This document shows positions 34,265 to 43,519 of a stretch of DNA of 64,000 bases, one piece after another. Under the pieces are notes generated by a model. It saw only the letters and a program-made list of their open reading frames with translations. It did not search any database and was not told the origin of the DNA. The position numbers and the translations under genes are program-made. Numbering within the stretch: the first letter of the stretch is position 1; each line of letters starts with the position of its first letter. The DNA is from Tahibacter harae (GTDB lineage Bacteria; Pseudomonadota; Gammaproteobacteria; Xanthomonadales; Rhodanobacteraceae): positions 62,001 to 126,000 of the forward strand of contig NZ_JANFQO010000006.1 of NCBI RefSeq assembly GCF_024437735.1. Direction: 5' to 3'.

Positions 34265-35834
34265 CCTGGAAACCCGTGCGATGGCCGACGCTATTGCAGA
34301 GGGCGTTCTCGAATGTAGGCCCTGGGGCAATGCGCACTCGCCATGCTCCGACCTGGCCAATGCCAACCGGCTGAAGCATCACTTCGGCGACCATTTGCTC
34401 TACGTCGACGGCATCGGCTGGCATACCTGGGGCCCACCGTGGAAACTCGATGAACTCGGCGCCCGCCGCATCGCGCACGGACTCGGCCGCCTGATCGCCG
34501 AAGAAGCTGCTGCGATGGCACCGTGGGTTGCTGCATCGAAAGACGGTGCAGAGCGCAAGATCCGGGAGCAGGCCATGGAGGCACGTTTCCGCTTCGCTAC
34601 CGCGTCCGAACAGGCGAGTGCAGTGCGCGCGACGCTGCACATGGCGCAGCCGATGCTTTGCTGCCGTGCCGACGAACTCGATGCCGACCCCGATCTGCTC
34701 GGCCTGCCCAACGGTGTGCTCGACCTGCGCAACTGGAAGCGCCGCGAGCACCAGCAGAATGACTACATCACCAAAACCGCCGGCGCTGAAATCGACTTTG
34801 CCGCCGACGCGCCGACGTGGCGCAAGTTCCTCGCGGACATCATGGCTGATGACGCCGAACTGCTGGACTACATCCAGCGCCTGGCCGGCTACTCGCTGAC
34901 GGGGCACCGTGGCGAGCACCTCCTCCCCATCCTTTTCGGCTGCGGCGCCAACGGCAAATCGACCTTCCTATCGACCATGCAAGCGCTGCTGGGCGACTAC
35001 GCCGGCACCGCCGCCCCCAGCCTGCTGATCGCGAAGGGCGGCAACGAACACCCGACCGCACTGGCGGACCTGCAGGGAAAGCGCCTGGTCGTGGTGTCGG
35101 AAACAGGCGAGGCCGGCCGCCTGAACGAGGAGGTCGCCAAGATGCTTACCGGCGGCGACACGATCACCGCCCGCCGCATGCGCCAGGACTTCTACCAGTT
35201 CAAACCAACGCACCTGCTGATGTTGCAGACCAACCATCGGCCACGTGTCGCTGGCACGGACGAGGGCATTTGGCGCCGTCTGCGATTGCTTCCGTTCGTC
35301 GTGACCATCCCACCGGAAATGCGCGACGCGAGACTGGTCGACAAGTTGCGCGCCGAGCTTCCGGGCGTGTTGTCCTGGGCACTCGAAGGGCTCAAGAAGT
35401 ATCGCGCCAACGGCTTCAACACCCCAGCCAGTGTGAAGGCCGCTACCGCCGACTACAGATCCAGCAGCGACGCCATCGGCGCGTTCATCAGCGAGTGCTG
35501 CCGAGAGAATCCGTTCTTCACCGTACCAGCCAGCGATCTCTACAAAGCCTACGTGGAGTGGTGCGAGAACTCTGGTGAACGTCCGCGACCGCAGCGGGAT
35601 TTCGGTATGCGGCTTTCGGAGCGTGGATTCGACGCCGAGAAAGGCACAGGAGGCAAGCGCCGTTGGCGCGGAATCGGTCTGGCGGACAGTGGCACGAGTG
35701 GCGGAAGTGGCGGAGGTTTGGGGTTAGTCCACGCGAGAAACATTTCTCAAGCTGCTCATACGAGAAGTACCGCCACTTCCGCCACTAACGCCACTGCCTA
35801 CAGGGCAGCCAAGGACGGCGAGGAGGCGGCGTGA
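34254..35834 (+). CDS. P4/D5-type phage primase-helicase
   Basis: A 526-aa SF3-like helicase with the DUF5906/D5 module. The Walker A motif is FGCGANGKSTFLS (about 227-239); Walker B-like KRLVVVSETGEAG follows, then MLTGGDTITARRMRQDFYQFKPTHLLMLQTNHRPRV, typical of the phage/plasmid primase P4 family C-terminal domain. The N-terminal 200 residues contain the D5_N region. The tail is Ser/Thr/Ala-rich. It would unwind the element origin; iterons 1.1 kb downstream (36897-36932) are a candidate. Confidence 0.9.
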   Translation: MHADLETRAMADAIAEGVLECRPWGNAHSPCSDLANANRLKHHFGDHLLYVDGIGWHTWGPPWKLDELGARRIAHGLGRLIAEEAAAMAPWVAASKDGAERKIREQAMEARFRFATASEQASAVRATLHMAQPMLCCRADELDADPDLLGLPNGVLDLRNWKRREHQQNDYITKTAGAEIDFAADAPTWRKFLADIMADDAELLDYIQRLAGYSLTGHRGEHLLPILFGCGANGKSTFLSTMQALLGDYAGTAAPSLLIAKGGNEHPTALADLQGKRLVVVSETGEAGRLNEEVAKMLTGGDTITARRMRQDFYQFKPTHLLMLQTNHRPRVAGTDEGIWRRLRLLPFVVTIPPEMRDARLVDKLRAELPGVLSWALEGLKKYRANGFNTPASVKAATADYRSSSDAIGAFISECCRENPFFTVPASDLYKAYVEWCENSGERPRPQRDFGMRLSERGFDAEKGTGGKRRWRGIGLADSGTSGGSGGGLGLVHARNISQAAHTRSTATSATNATAYRAAKDGEEAA

Positions 35835-36064
35835 TGGAAACACCGCAGATCTGCTGCATTTGCCCGACCTGCCGTGCCGGGGCCCCAATGGGGTCGGCTG
35901 GTAGCGGGCACTCGGACGCCCCGAAACTTTGGATACACGACCGAAATAGTTCGGCCCATCTGCCCAGCGACCGCCAGTTCCGCCAGCCTGCAGACCGCGC
36001 CAGCATTGGCCAGGACTGCACTTGTGGTGCCGTCTGTTGCGGGGAAGGACCCGGCCGCGCGTGA
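35834..36064 (+). CDS. 76-aa cysteine-rich protein, doubtful
   Basis: ATG overlaps the helicase stop (TGATG) and its own TGA overlaps the GTG of the next gene, a coupling pattern that suggests translation. Product has CCICPTC near the start and CTCGAVCC near the end, but the middle lacks obvious structure. Could be a real metal-binding protein or chance. Confidence 0.4.
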   Translation: METPQICCICPTCRAGAPMGSAGSGHSDAPKLWIHDRNSSAHLPSDRQFRQPADRASIGQDCTCGAVCCGEGPGRA

Positions 36065-36348
36065 CCGCCGTCCGCACCATGCCCATACCTCTCGACCTGT
36101 GGCGCGCCTCGTCGCTGGCTCAGCAGCTGGCCCTGCGCCTGGTGCACCAGCACGCCGAGAGCGGGGACGGTACGGTCTGTATCTCGCCGAGGGTCATGCA
36201 GCGGTACAAGTGGTGGGATCCGGCACGCCTGGACCGCGCACGCAAGGAACTGGTGCAGCTCGGGCTGCTAGCCAAGGTGCAGCCCTACCGCCCCGGCACC
36301 AAGGCGCGCTACCGGCTGACTTGGCTGGAGGCTGCCCATGCACCGTAG
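36061..36348 (+). CDS. 95-aa winged-helix-like protein, unknown
   Basis: GTG start at 36061; ATG at 36079 (MPIPLDLWR) is an alternative. The sequence ISPRVMQRYKWWDPARLDRARKELVQLGLL with YRLTWLE at the end reads like a winged helix. Probably a small regulator downstream of the helicase. Confidence 0.62.
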   Translation: MTAVRTMPIPLDLWRASSLAQQLALRLVHQHAESGDGTVCISPRVMQRYKWWDPARLDRARKELVQLGLLAKVQPYRPGTKARYRLTWLEAAHAP

Positions 36349-36641
36349 CGCACGGATCCTTTCCAGGCATGGCCATCGCAGTGGGGCCTACTACACGCGC
36401 GGGCTCGCTAGTCCCAGCGCCGCCCCGACTTCCTACCTCGCACCGCAGCGCCACGAGCCGACCTGGGCGCCAACGGGCCGGGGTCCCTCTGGAGGGTGGC
36501 GTCACCACGGGGGCATACGACTCCCGGGCTGCGAGAGTTTTTCGGGTTCTATGGGCCGCAGCAGCAGATGTACTTTTTTGAGTTACGTGTTGCCCTTGAA
36601 GGCTGCCGTAGTTGCGCTTCACTGAGAGGAGCCGTTGCACC
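36349..36641. other. gap without a supported gene
   Basis: A 95-codon plus-strand frame (36338-36625) overlaps the previous gene but encodes a Ser/Arg/Gly/Pro-rich product without structure, so I do not call it. The space may contain the promoter of the HTH gene at 36642. Confidence 0.4.
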
Positions 36642-36863
36642 ATGACCAAGTCCGAAGTGTGGGAGATGCCGCCGAGCGGCCTATTGCCGCCGAAGAAAGC
36701 GGCGGTCTATTTGGCCGTCAGCGTTCGCGCGCTGGAGGAATGGCGCAGGAAGGGAGCGGGGCCCGAGTTCATCCGCGCCGGCCGCGGGATTCGTTACCGC
36801 TTGGCCGATCTTGATGCCTGGATAGCCCAGCAGAAGAAACTTGCGCAAATCCGCGCAGCCTGA
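36642..36863 (+). CDS. 73-aa AlpA/excisionase-type HTH protein
   Basis: LLPPKKAAVYLAVSVRALEEWRRKGAGPEFIRAGRGIRYRLADLDAWIAQQ is the HTH_17-type fold (LLPPKKAAVYLAVSVRALEE, FIRAGRGIRYRLADLDAW); the RxxxIRYR wing is characteristic. AGAGGAG upstream. Together with the iterons 35 bp downstream it may form a control or replication locus. Confidence 0.82.
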   Translation: MTKSEVWEMPPSGLLPPKKAAVYLAVSVRALEEWRRKGAGPEFIRAGRGIRYRLADLDAWIAQQKKLAQIRAA

Positions 36864-36894
36864 CCGCGTTCGGCGCCGCAACAGCGCCTGAAAT

Positions 36895-36934
36895 TTCCAC
36901 ATCGAGCCACATCGGGCCACATTGTCCCACATGC
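36895..36934. repeat. four 10-bp-phased CCACAT iterons
   Basis: CCACAT occurs at 36897, 36907, 36917 and 36927, exactly ten bases apart, each inside a 10-mer of consensus NNCCACATYG. One helical turn per unit puts all copies on the same DNA face. They lie in the gap between the AlpA-like gene and the RHH gene. Candidate replication origin iterons or a regulator array. Confidence 0.7.
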
Positions 36935-36973
36935 CTGCGCAGTAGCGAATTCGCGCATGCAGACTTGGGTTCC

Positions 36974-37174
36974 ATGAATCTCAAGCTGCTGCAAATCCGC
37001 CTGCCGTCCGATGCTCACCTTGAGCTGCGCAAGCTCGCCCTGGTGCGCGGCACGTCGACCGCAGAACTTGTACGCCAGGCCATCGACCGCGCCCACCCCG
37101 AAATCCATGCCGGCGTGTCGCTGGCGCCTGGCGTCAACGCCTCGGGAGCGCGACCCCACGAGGACAAACCCTGA
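36974..37174 (+). CDS. 66-aa ribbon-helix-helix protein
   Basis: MNLKLLQIRLPSDAHLELRK followed by LALVRGTSTAELVRQAIDRA is the strand-helix-helix pattern of MetJ/Arc-type repressors. It starts 42 bp after the last iteron, so it could be their ligand. Its stop overlaps the next start. Confidence 0.78.
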   Translation: MNLKLLQIRLPSDAHLELRKLALVRGTSTAELVRQAIDRAHPEIHAGVSLAPGVNASGARPHEDKP

Positions 37175-37983
37175 TGTTCGACTTTCTGAAATCCGGTAGC
37201 GCCAAGATCCAGGCCGAGATCGACGCCGAATCAAAGCGCGCGGAGGAAGCCGCAGCGGCGGACGCCCGCCTGCGAGAGGCGCGCGGCGATGCTCTGCTTG
37301 CCGACGACACGAAGGAACTCGATCGCATCGACGCTCAATTGGTCGCCAGCTCTCGCGACGCTGGCCGCCGTGCTGAGCGCGTGAAGCTGCTGGAAGGCAA
37401 GCTCGCACAGGCGCAGGAGCGCGAGAAGGCACAGGAGATTGACGCCATCGTTGCCCGCGCAGAGAAGGCACGCAAGCTCGGCGAGGAACTGATCCGCAAG
37501 GACTACGCCAAGCAGGCCGCGGCGCTGGCTGAAACGCTGATGAAGCTGCGCGCCATCGACAAATTCATCGAGGAGCAAAATTACACGCTGGCCAATGCAG
37601 GCCGCGAAGGCTCCGTGCCGAGCCCCAACCAGATCCGTCACATCCTGGGGCGCACCGGGACGCGCACGATTCGAAAGATGGTCGGCATCAACGAGGCCGA
37701 ACATCCGCACAACGCGGAATGGCGCAAGACCGAATACCGGGGCGGCCCATACATGGGCAATCCGCCAGCAAACGTGACTCTGCACAACGGGCAGAGCGTT
37801 CCGCGTTTCATGGAGGTGGAAGTCAAAGAGGACTACTACCACCCGCCGACTTGGGCCGCTGCGCTGCACAAGGAAATCCAGATCCTGCCCAGCGCCTCGA
37901 ACGACCAAATCCCGCTGTACAACGCCGATGCAAGAGGGCTCGGCGAAAAGCTTGCGAAGCTGCAAAAGGACCTCGACCTGTGA
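37174..37983 (+). CDS. 269-aa protein with N-terminal coiled coil, unknown
   Basis: Residues about 8-130 are a long charged helix (Glu/Lys/Arg/Ala heptads); the C-terminal 130 residues have aromatic/proline content (GGPYMGNPPANVTLHNGQSV, EDYYHPPTWAAALHKEIQIL) suggesting a globular domain. First gene of the late module with 1-bp/4-bp coupled starts. No family recognised. Confidence 0.65.
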   Translation: MFDFLKSGSAKIQAEIDAESKRAEEAAAADARLREARGDALLADDTKELDRIDAQLVASSRDAGRRAERVKLLEGKLAQAQEREKAQEIDAIVARAEKARKLGEELIRKDYAKQAAALAETLMKLRAIDKFIEEQNYTLANAGREGSVPSPNQIRHILGRTGTRTIRKMVGINEAEHPHNAEWRKTEYRGGPYMGNPPANVTLHNGQSVPRFMEVEVKEDYYHPPTWAAALHKEIQILPSASNDQIPLYNADARGLGEKLAKLQKDLDL

Positions 37984-38687
37984 GCAATCAGCTGTTCGTC
38001 ATCAACCAGAAAGACGCATACGCCGGCACGGAAGCGCTTGCGCCCGGCACCATCGCCGCCCACCCCGAAAGGCCGAGCGTCGCGCACGTAGTGCAGGGAC
38101 AAGTCGCTGTGTGGGCACGCGGCCAGAACGGCTATTACTGGACACTGCAGCAGGCCACGCCCGCCCAGATCGACGCCTTCGATCGAGCGCCGCGCGTCGC
38201 TGTCACGGAAGATCCGCCCGCCGTACAGCCGCCAGCCCAGGCCGCGGCAACGGTTCCAGCATCGGCCGCCAGTACGCTCGCCAGCGTCGCCCAGGCTGCT
38301 GGGCCGAATAGCTGGGAAGGCGTGATCGCTACGGCGATGCGTTCCGGCCTCATGACCGAGAGCGACCTGGCGGCATCTCTGAAGCTCCTGGGATCGGGCG
38401 CGAAGCCGAGCACAAGCCCGCCCACTTCAACCCGCAGCACGCTGGACCCGGCGGCGATCTACGCCGCGCACAACGACCCGCAGCAGCGCCAGCCCACGGC
38501 GCAAGACGCCTGGGACCACGCATTCGCCAAGATCGAGGCCAGTCGGCCACAACCCCGCACCGCGCAAGGCCGGCGAGCCACGCTTGATCCGGCCGCGATC
38601 TATGCGCAGCACAACCAGCCACGCACCGATGCTGCCGCCCTCTGGGATAAGGCAATCGCTTCCGTGCAGAACCCGCAACGCAACTGA
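37980..38687 (+). CDS. 235-aa protein with repeated TLDPAAIYAxHN motif, unknown
   Basis: GTG start overlapping the previous stop. N-terminal domain with VWARGQNGYYWTLQQATPAQI; then an Ala/Pro linker; then two repeats, RSTLDPAAIYAAHNDPQQR (about 145-163) and RATLDPAAIYAQHNQPRTD (about 195-213), each followed by an ALWDKAIAS-like helix. Short terminal IYAxxN motifs occur in some phage head-assembly proteins, but this is not enough for a call. Confidence 0.62.
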   Translation: MSNQLFVINQKDAYAGTEALAPGTIAAHPERPSVAHVVQGQVAVWARGQNGYYWTLQQATPAQIDAFDRAPRVAVTEDPPAVQPPAQAAATVPASAASTLASVAQAAGPNSWEGVIATAMRSGLMTESDLAASLKLLGSGAKPSTSPPTSTRSTLDPAAIYAAHNDPQQRQPTAQDAWDHAFAKIEASRPQPRTAQGRRATLDPAAIYAQHNQPRTDAAALWDKAIASVQNPQRN

Positions 38688-38698
38688 GGAAATCGCAC

Positions 38699-39082
38699 AT
38701 GTTGACCTTGAAAGACACTACCTACGTCTGGAACAACGCTGGCCTGCAGTCGGCGCTGAAGGCCAGCCCCGACGGCGAAGGCATCGAAATCGTTTCGGAC
38801 TTCCGCGCCGCACCCGCGGCCGTGCAGGCGGCGATGTTGCAACAGTCCCACGCCGAAGGCGTCAAGGAAGGCGAACGGCAGGCGGCGCATGACGCTGCGC
38901 TCGCAGAGCGGAAGCGGATCCGCGACATCAGCGCCGTCGCACCGGGCGGCTGGCGTGATCCCGCTGCGAAGCTCGCCATTGCCGCTGGCATCAGCGTGGA
39001 GGAGTTCGCCTACAAGCTCACCATGGATGCCATCGCCGGCGGCAAGCCGCTCCCCGCGCCCAACAGCTCACACATCCACTGA
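38699..39082 (+). CDS. 127-aa protein, unknown (scaffold/protease-tail-like)
   Basis: ATG at 38699, GAGGAAA upstream. The C-terminal half (AERKRIRDISAVAPGGWRD, LAIAAGISVEEFAYKLTMDA) resembles the small helical domain at the end of some phage S49-type head proteases, but there is no protease domain. Function unknown. Confidence 0.6.
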   Translation: MLTLKDTTYVWNNAGLQSALKASPDGEGIEIVSDFRAAPAAVQAAMLQQSHAEGVKEGERQAAHDAALAERKRIRDISAVAPGGWRDPAAKLAIAAGISVEEFAYKLTMDAIAGGKPLPAPNSSHIH

Positions 39083-39111
39083 CAACCAAGCGGCCATATT
39101 CGGGGGCAGAA

Positions 39112-39339
39112 ATGGCAGTGACCAAACAGTATTTCCGTGCGGCGCCAAAGCGGACACGCGCAATCCCGCCCGTGACCACATGCATTCGCAGCACGGCACG
39201 CACGAAGCCGCAACGCGGCGCGCTGCAAATCTACGAAGACCGGCGCACCGGCAAGAGCTACGCAACAGATCCCGTCGCAAAGGTCTACGCGCGCCGCGCC
39301 AAGCCCAGCGACACAAACCACCGGACTACGCACTCCTGA
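39112..39339 (+). CDS. 75-aa basic protein, unknown
   Basis: Basic, Thr/Arg-rich product with IYEDRRTGKSYATDPVAKVYARR. GGGGGCAG before the ATG. No family recognised; real by position within the late module. Confidence 0.5.
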   Translation: MAVTKQYFRAAPKRTRAIPPVTTCIRSTARTKPQRGALQIYEDRRTGKSYATDPVAKVYARRAKPSDTNHRTTHS

Positions 39340-39446
39340 TGGCCGGACAAGCCGGTCAGTGTCCATAACAACGCCGGCAGCCGCGGCCGGCTCCCTGGTT
39401 CTCGGGTTGGTGACGCGGCAAACAGCAATTGGAGCGATGCAACGGC

Positions 39447-40013
39447 ATGGGCCTGAAAGTCGACACCCGCGGCGCGTATGCCGCCGGAAAGCGCTTCAAG
39501 TCGCTGGCGTCGAAGTTGGAGAAGGCGGAGGCCCTTGCGGCCTCCGACCTGCAGCGCCGACTGGTGCCGGAGTTCGCCCGCCAGGCGACGAGCCGCTACA
39601 ACCTGACCGCCGCGCGCATCCGCGACACCTCCGGAGTTCAGCGCAGCGGCAACACCATCACCCTGACCGGCTACCACCGCGGAACGGGCCTACTGAACTA
39701 CCGCGCAGTCGCGAGCAAGACGAGCGGCGTTACGGTAACCATCGCACGGGCTGATGGCCCGCAGCGCTTCAAGCACGCATTCAAAGCGACGGGCCTGAGC
39801 GGCAACGCGCAAATATTCGAGCGCGACCTGACGAAGGCCAAGCGCAAGATGAAATACGGCCGCTACGTTGGCAAGAAACGGCAGCCGATCAAGGCCATGT
39901 ACGGCAGCAGCACCGCGCAGATACTCCGCGATCCAGACGTGAACGCGGGAATGGTTCGATTCGCACTGCAACGCCTGTCCGCGGAGATCCGCCGGCAGCT
40001 CGGGAGACTTTAG
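39447..40013 (+). CDS. phage minor tail protein (GpZ-like)
   Basis: A 188-aa basic protein whose pattern fits the lambda Z/tail-completion type: KLEKAEALAASDLQRRLVPEFARQA, YNLTAARIRDTSGVQRSGNTITLTGY, then FKHAFKATGLSGNAQIFERDLTKAKRK and an IKAMYGSS segment. Start chosen at ATG 39447; a TTG at 39429 extends it by six residues. Two bases before the tape measure gene. Confidence 0.7.
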   Translation: MGLKVDTRGAYAAGKRFKSLASKLEKAEALAASDLQRRLVPEFARQATSRYNLTAARIRDTSGVQRSGNTITLTGYHRGTGLLNYRAVASKTSGVTVTIARADGPQRFKHAFKATGLSGNAQIFERDLTKAKRKMKYGRYVGKKRQPIKAMYGSSTAQILRDPDVNAGMVRFALQRLSAEIRRQLGRL

Positions 40014-40015
40014 CC

Positions 40016-43000
40016 ATGGCAACCCGCGATGAAATCCTCCGCTTTGTTGCCCAGGTCGAGGGGCAGGAAGGCGTGAAAAAGATGGGCGACAGTTTCGACT
40101 CGCTCGCCAAATCAGCCGACGAAGCCGACCCGAAAGCCCGAGCCCTGATAGACGAACTGGACCGGCTGACCAAGACCGAGGCGGCAGTGAAGGGCTTCGC
40201 CGCGCTCAAGGCGCAGCTGCAGGAGACCGGAGACAAGCTGTTCCTGGCGCGGCAGCGGACGAAGGAGCTGGAGACGGAATTCAGCAACACGCTGGAGCCG
40301 ACGAAGAAGCTGGAAAAGGACTTGGCGAAGGCCCGCGCCGAGGTTGCGCGCCTGGCGGTCGAGCAGAACAAGCAGACCGCGGCGCTACAGCGCGCCGAGA
40401 ACGTCATCAAGGGCGCCGGCTACGACCTCAACCAGCTGGCCAAGGCGCAGGCCGACGTCACGCACCGCACGCAGCAGGCCATCAACGAGGCTAGCGAGTA
40501 CGCGGCCACGCTGCAGAAGACCGGCACGCAGGCGAAACAAACCGGGGGCGTACTCCAGAGCCTGCGCAGCGCGGTCGCCGGCATCTTCGCCGGCCTATCC
40601 ATTCGCGCCGCGGCCGAGGGCATCAAAGACGTTGCACTGCTGGGCGACCAGGCCGAAAAAACGCGCAACCAGTTCACGCAGCTTTTCGGCTCCACCGCGG
40701 CCGGCGAGAAGGCGTTGGCCGGGTTGACCAAATTCGCCAACGACAACGCCCAAGGGCTCGATCAGACACGCGATGCGGCAATCAAGCTGAAGGCGTTCGG
40801 CATCGACCCATTGAATGGCTCGCTGCAGTCGCTGGTCGACGAGAACGCTGCCATGGGCGGCAGCCAGGAGCGCCTGGAAGGCACCATCATGGCGGTTGGC
40901 CAGGCGTGGGCTAAGCAGAAGCTGCAAGGCGAAGAAATCCTGCAGCTGGTCGAGCGCGGCGTTCCGGTCTGGGACCTGCTGGCCAAGGTGACGGGAAAGA
41001 ACGTCGGCGAACTGCAGAAGCTCAGCGAAGCGGGGAAGCTCGGCCGCGCCGAAATCTCCGGGCTGCTGCGCGAAATCGGCAAGATGAATTCAGGTGCCGC
41101 GGCCAAGAACGCGGAAACCCTCTCGGGCCTGTTCACGCAGCTCAGCAGCCGCGTACGGACGTTCTTTACCGATGTCAGCAACAAGGGGCCGCTGGAGTTC
41201 TTCAAGCAGCAGCTGCGCGATGCCATCGCGACAGTTGACGGGCTGGCCAAGTCGAACGCGCTGGAAACGTGGGCGCGCAAGGTCGGCTCCGCCATCGTTT
41301 CCGTATCGAATGCCGTCGTGGGCGCAGGCAAGTTTGTCGCGGAGTACGCCGGTGCGCTGATCCTGCTGGCGAAGGCTTACGCGGCTGTGAAGATCGGCAC
41401 ATTCATCACAGACCTGGCCAGCATAGCCGCCAGCGCAGCGAGCGCCGGCAAGGGCATCACGTCACTGTCCGGCGCCTTCCGCGCGCTGCCGGGCAATGTG
41501 CAGATCGCCATTGCGCTGATCGGCCTGGACCTGGCCATGAAGGGCGCTCGCGAGCTGGGCGACGCCATCGGCCGCAACCTTCCGGCAACGAAGGCTTGGG
41601 AGGAACGCACGCGCGAACTCAACGCCGAGACGGCCGCCGCGGCCGAACGGTTCAAGGCAGCAACCGCGTCCCTCGATCGGTACCGGGATGGGCAAGTGAA
41701 GTCCGCGGCGGCCGTCGAAGCTCTCACCGCGAAAGAACAGGTCCAATACGCCCAGGGCCTGATCGGGCTTGAGAAGTACCTTCAGGCGCAGATCAAGTAT
41801 TACGACGCGCTGCGGTCGATAGGCAGCCTCAACGACGAGGGCCTGCAGCACCTGGCCAACCTCAAGGCTCGATTGGCCGAGGTGGAGGCCGGCATAAAGA
41901 CCTTGCAGACCGCCGCGTCTGTTGCAGACGGGACGCTTCGCTCCAAGCTGAGCGAGGGCGCCCGCATGCTGGCGAATGACCTCGACAAAGCCGGCGGCAG
42001 TACGAAGGCACTCGGCGACACGCTGAGCAAGGCCCTGTCAACCATCGAGACCGATTCGATTGCCAAGATTGGCGATATTGGCCTGGCCGTGTCCGTGGTG
42101 GCCAAGGAGTCCGACAGCGCAGCGAAAGCGATTCAGGGCGGACTCGCAACGGCCCTGCGGCAGCTCACCGGCGAGGAGCTGTTGAAGTTCCAGGCCGCAT
42201 CGGTCGCTGCCTTCGCCACGTTCAAGGGCGGGGCGACCGATTCAGCCGCGGTGCTGGATACAACGCTGCTGGTCGCAATGGAGAAGCTGGGCGTTGCGCC
42301 GGAGAAGTTTGGGCTAGGCATGACGGCCGCCGGCAAGCAGGCGGTGGCCGTGTTCCAGGCCATCACCGAGAACGCCCGGGCCACGTCCGAACAGATCGAG
42401 GCAGCCTTTACCGCAGCGGTACGCGCCGCCTCGTCGAAGGAAGATGTAGCCGCCCTGGGCGCGGCACTGAAAGCAGCCGCAGACCAGGGCCGCATCAGCC
42501 TGGAAGGTGCGGAGCGTGCCGGCCTGGCCCTGCAGAACCGTATCCGCGAGATCGCCACGGCAACCGATCCCCTGGCCGATGCGTTCGGCCGGCTGGGCAT
42601 CAAGTCGCAACAGGCACTCAACGCGGCGAGGGATAGCGCCCGCGATGCCTTCAACGCGATTGCGGACGGCGCCCGCCGCGGTAAGGCGAGTCAGGAGGAC
42701 GTGATCCGGGCTTTCGAGGTGTACGCCGCTGCAGCACGCGCTGCGGTCGCTCAGTCCACTCAGGGCGCCCGCGACCAGGTCGAAGCCCACCTACGCGCCG
42801 AGGCCGCAGCCAGGGGCGTTACGGCCGCACTGGCAGCGATGGGCGAGCAAGGCGAGGAAGCCGGCTCGCGCACTGCCGCCGCGGCCGACGATGCAGCGGA
42901 CTCGCTGGGCAAGCTCGGTGCAGCCGCCGAGGAAGCCGCGGACAGCGCGACCAAGATGGGCCAGGAGTCCAGCAAGGCCGCGGAAGGGCTGGACAAGGTG

Positions 43001-43519
43001 GCTTCCTCCGCCTCGCAAGCCGCATCCGTTGCGCTGGACATGTCCAAGGCGTTCGCGGATGCAGCGACCAACGCGCAGGGCCTGGACCGGATTACCTTCA
43101 CTGTGGGCGCCGAGCAGCAGGAACAGGCAAACCAGCTGCTGGAATCGCTGCGCCAGCAGAACGCCCAGTACGACGAACAGGCCCAGCGCCTGGAGCAGTT
43201 GCGCCGGCAGTTCAACTATCTGGGCGATGCGCAGCTTGAGCAGATCGCCCGCGAGCAACAGCTACTGGAGCAGAACCAGCAGCGACGGCGCGAGCAGGAT
43301 CAACAGCAGCGCCAGCAGCAGCAACAGGGCAGCGGCAGCGGATCCGGGGCCAGCGGTGGCGGAGTCTCCGGCCGCATACAGGTCGAAGTCGTCGGCAAGG
43401 CGGTTGATGTAAACACGCTGGTGAAGGACAGCCAGGCCATGGACGTGCTGACCCGCGAAATGGCGCGGCGCCTGGAGAACCTTGCAGGCATGGGCGGGTT
43501 CAACCTCAACCGGCGGTGA
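40016..43519 (+). CDS. phage tail tape measure protein
   Basis: An 1167-aa protein that sets tail length in siphophages. Residues about 40-180 are coiled coil; the conserved tape-measure domain spans about 195-370 (LFGSTAAGEKALAGLTKFAN, DENAAMGGSQERLEGTIMAV, GEEILQLVERGVPVWDLLAK). Hydrophobic helices lie near 425-520. Ala-rich coiled coil follows, and a Gln-rich segment (about 1040-1105) leads to a Gly/Ser linker and a short C-terminal domain. It is the last long gene before the right end. The 3' tip of a homologue survives in element B at 44923-44992. Confidence 0.9.
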   Translation: MATRDEILRFVAQVEGQEGVKKMGDSFDSLAKSADEADPKARALIDELDRLTKTEAAVKGFAALKAQLQETGDKLFLARQRTKELETEFSNTLEPTKKLEKDLAKARAEVARLAVEQNKQTAALQRAENVIKGAGYDLNQLAKAQADVTHRTQQAINEASEYAATLQKTGTQAKQTGGVLQSLRSAVAGIFAGLSIRAAAEGIKDVALLGDQAEKTRNQFTQLFGSTAAGEKALAGLTKFANDNAQGLDQTRDAAIKLKAFGIDPLNGSLQSLVDENAAMGGSQERLEGTIMAVGQAWAKQKLQGEEILQLVERGVPVWDLLAKVTGKNVGELQKLSEAGKLGRAEISGLLREIGKMNSGAAAKNAETLSGLFTQLSSRVRTFFTDVSNKGPLEFFKQQLRDAIATVDGLAKSNALETWARKVGSAIVSVSNAVVGAGKFVAEYAGALILLAKAYAAVKIGTFITDLASIAASAASAGKGITSLSGAFRALPGNVQIAIALIGLDLAMKGARELGDAIGRNLPATKAWEERTRELNAETAAAAERFKAATASLDRYRDGQVKSAAAVEALTAKEQVQYAQGLIGLEKYLQAQIKYYDALRSIGSLNDEGLQHLANLKARLAEVEAGIKTLQTAASVADGTLRSKLSEGARMLANDLDKAGGSTKALGDTLSKALSTIETDSIAKIGDIGLAVSVVAKESDSAAKAIQGGLATALRQLTGEELLKFQAASVAAFATFKGGATDSAAVLDTTLLVAMEKLGVAPEKFGLGMTAAGKQAVAVFQAITENARATSEQIEAAFTAAVRAASSKEDVAALGAALKAAADQGRISLEGAERAGLALQNRIREIATATDPLADAFGRLGIKSQQALNAARDSARDAFNAIADGARRGKASQEDVIRAFEVYAAAARAAVAQSTQGARDQVEAHLRAEAAARGVTAALAAMGEQGEEAGSRTAAAADDAADSLGKLGAAAEEAADSATKMGQESSKAAEGLDKVASSASQAASVALDMSKAFADAATNAQGLDRITFTVGAEQQEQANQLLESLRQQNAQYDEQAQRLEQLRRQFNYLGDAQLEQIAREQQLLEQNQQRRREQDQQQRQQQQQGSGSGSGASGGGVSGRIQVEVVGKAVDVNTLVKDSQAMDVLTREMARRLENLAGMGGFNLNRR

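Noticed and set aside
36338-36625. Possible 95-aa gene overlapping the winged-helix gene
   Set aside because: No structure in the product, biased composition, poor ribosome site, and equally long frames on the opposite strand.
36895-36934. The CCACAT array as a CRISPR array
   Set aside because: Units are only 10 bp without spacers of constant larger size, and there are no cas genes.
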